Source: Actinomycetota bacterium (GTDB lineage Bacteria > Actinomycetota > Rubrobacteria > Rubrobacterales > Rubrobacteraceae). From it: 5,575 bases of DNA. Both the position numbers and the translations under genes were made by a program. Under the pieces are notes generated by a model that was not told where the DNA came from, searched no databases, and saw only the letters and a list, made by a program, of their open reading frames with translations. The stretch spans positions 1 to 5,575 of the forward strand of contig JAIVIG010000085.1 of assembly GCA_020200675.1 (NCBI GenBank), in the 5' to 3' direction. The stretch's first letter is position 1. Each line of letters opens with the position of its first letter. Below, one piece after another: positions 5,298 through 5,575 of this stretch.

Positions 5298-5575
5298 GGG
5301 GGCGTTCCGGCTTCGACGTGAGCGGACAGCGTCCAGTGAGACGAGCCGAGTTTGCTGGAGACTCGTAAAACGCCGGCAGCTAAACATACACGGCAACGAC
5401 GTGAATGATCTGGCGGTCGCTGCTTAAGTAAGCGACGCCCATCGGTCCGGGTAGTCCACGACCCGGTAACCGGTGTCATCTTAGTGGTCTTACCCTCTTG
5501 GTCCTGGCCCGGGGCTCTGGAGGGGACACTCAAAGGGCTAGCCCCTCAGCGGCGCCCCGGTCCGCTGAGGTAGGC
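5298..5575 (+). ncRNA. ssrA: tmRNA (SsrA), 3' end beyond the window
   Basis: tmRNA acts as tRNA-Ala and mRNA in turn to rescue stalled ribosomes and tag the nascent protein for proteolysis. The 5' end GGGGGCG with GTTCCGGCTTCGACG is the conserved acceptor and D-loop part of the tRNA-like domain. Pseudoknot PK1 can be drawn: CGAGT (5347-5351) pairs with ACTCG (5361-5365), and TGCTGG (5353-5358) with CCGGCA (5373-5378). The tag frame is 5392-5427. Its stop lies in the loop of stem GTCGCT (5416-5421)/AGCGAC, which matches helix 5. Downstream stems CCGGGT/ACCCGG (5447-5452 and 5461-5466), GGGGCT/AGCCCC (5511-5516 and 5540-5545) and a perfect 9-bp CCTCAGCGG/CCGCTGAGG (5544-5552 and 5562-5570) fit the later pseudoknots. 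The T arm, 3' acceptor strand and CCA are outside the window, so only about 278 nt of an expected 350-370 are visible. Confidence 0.95.
5392..5427 (+). other. tmRNA proteolysis-tag reading frame (GNDVNDLAVAA)
   Basis: GGC AAC GAC GTG AAT GAT CTG GCG GTC GCT GCT TAA encodes an 11-residue tag ending in LAVAA, fitting the hydrophobic-Ala-Ala ends recognised by ClpXP. The proposed resume codon GGC (Gly) lies 13 nt after PK1. Glycine resume codons are known, for example in Bacillus. The frame and the C-terminal residues are secure; the exact resume codon is inferred and could be the preceding CAC. Confidence 0.75.

Noticed and set aside
5378..5409. Alternative tmRNA tag frame starting GCA GCT
   Set aside because: It begins at the last base of PK1, reads a basic peptide and stops at TGA without the hydrophobic-Ala-Ala end; the frame ending LAVAA fits the family.

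Overview
The window reads as a piece of a high-GC Gram-positive (Actinomycetota) chromosome, possibly a deep-branching lineage such as Rubrobacter. That guess rests on the strongly GC-ending codons, TTG and GTG starts, and the gene neighbourhood. All genes are on the + strand. The order ftsE-ftsX upstream of smpB-ssrA is typical of actinobacteria. An rnr gene directly before smpB is more familiar from Firmicutes. The genus is an inference; no search was possible.

Layout: 1-277 has no convincing gene. It holds a candidate promoter with a perfect 14-bp palindrome in its spacer and a roughly 100-nt leader. ftsE (278-964, TTG start) and ftsX (954-1841) overlap by 11 nt and encode the FtsEX complex, which couples ATP hydrolysis to cell-wall hydrolase activation at division or elongation sites. 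After a 121-nt gap with a dyad whose left half matches the HrcA/CIRCE half-site comes a gene for a secreted metzincin-type zinc protease (1963-3015, GTG start). A 164-nt gap follows, with several inverted repeats, a -10-like element and a 12-codon ORF whose stop overlaps the next start.

The 3' part is a ribosome-rescue cluster: an RNase R-like exoribonuclease (3180-4778), smpB (4775-5248, overlapping it by GTGA), and ssrA/tmRNA (from about 5298, running off the window end). ssrA has its own strong promoter (TTGATG-16-TATAAT). SmpB and tmRNA release stalled ribosomes and add a degradation tag, here read as GNDVNDLAVAA. RNase R normally degrades the defective mRNA.

The observation most worth checking is in the RNase R-like protein. 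Its RNB domain is otherwise well conserved, but the catalytic aspartate cluster (normally TID-x7-DDA) is reduced to TIDDA. This looks like an in-frame loss of 8 residues, including two of the four metal-binding aspartates. The protein also lacks the usual N-terminal extension and the basic C-terminal tail. I see no CRISPR array, insertion sequence, tRNA gene or sign of recent horizontal transfer.
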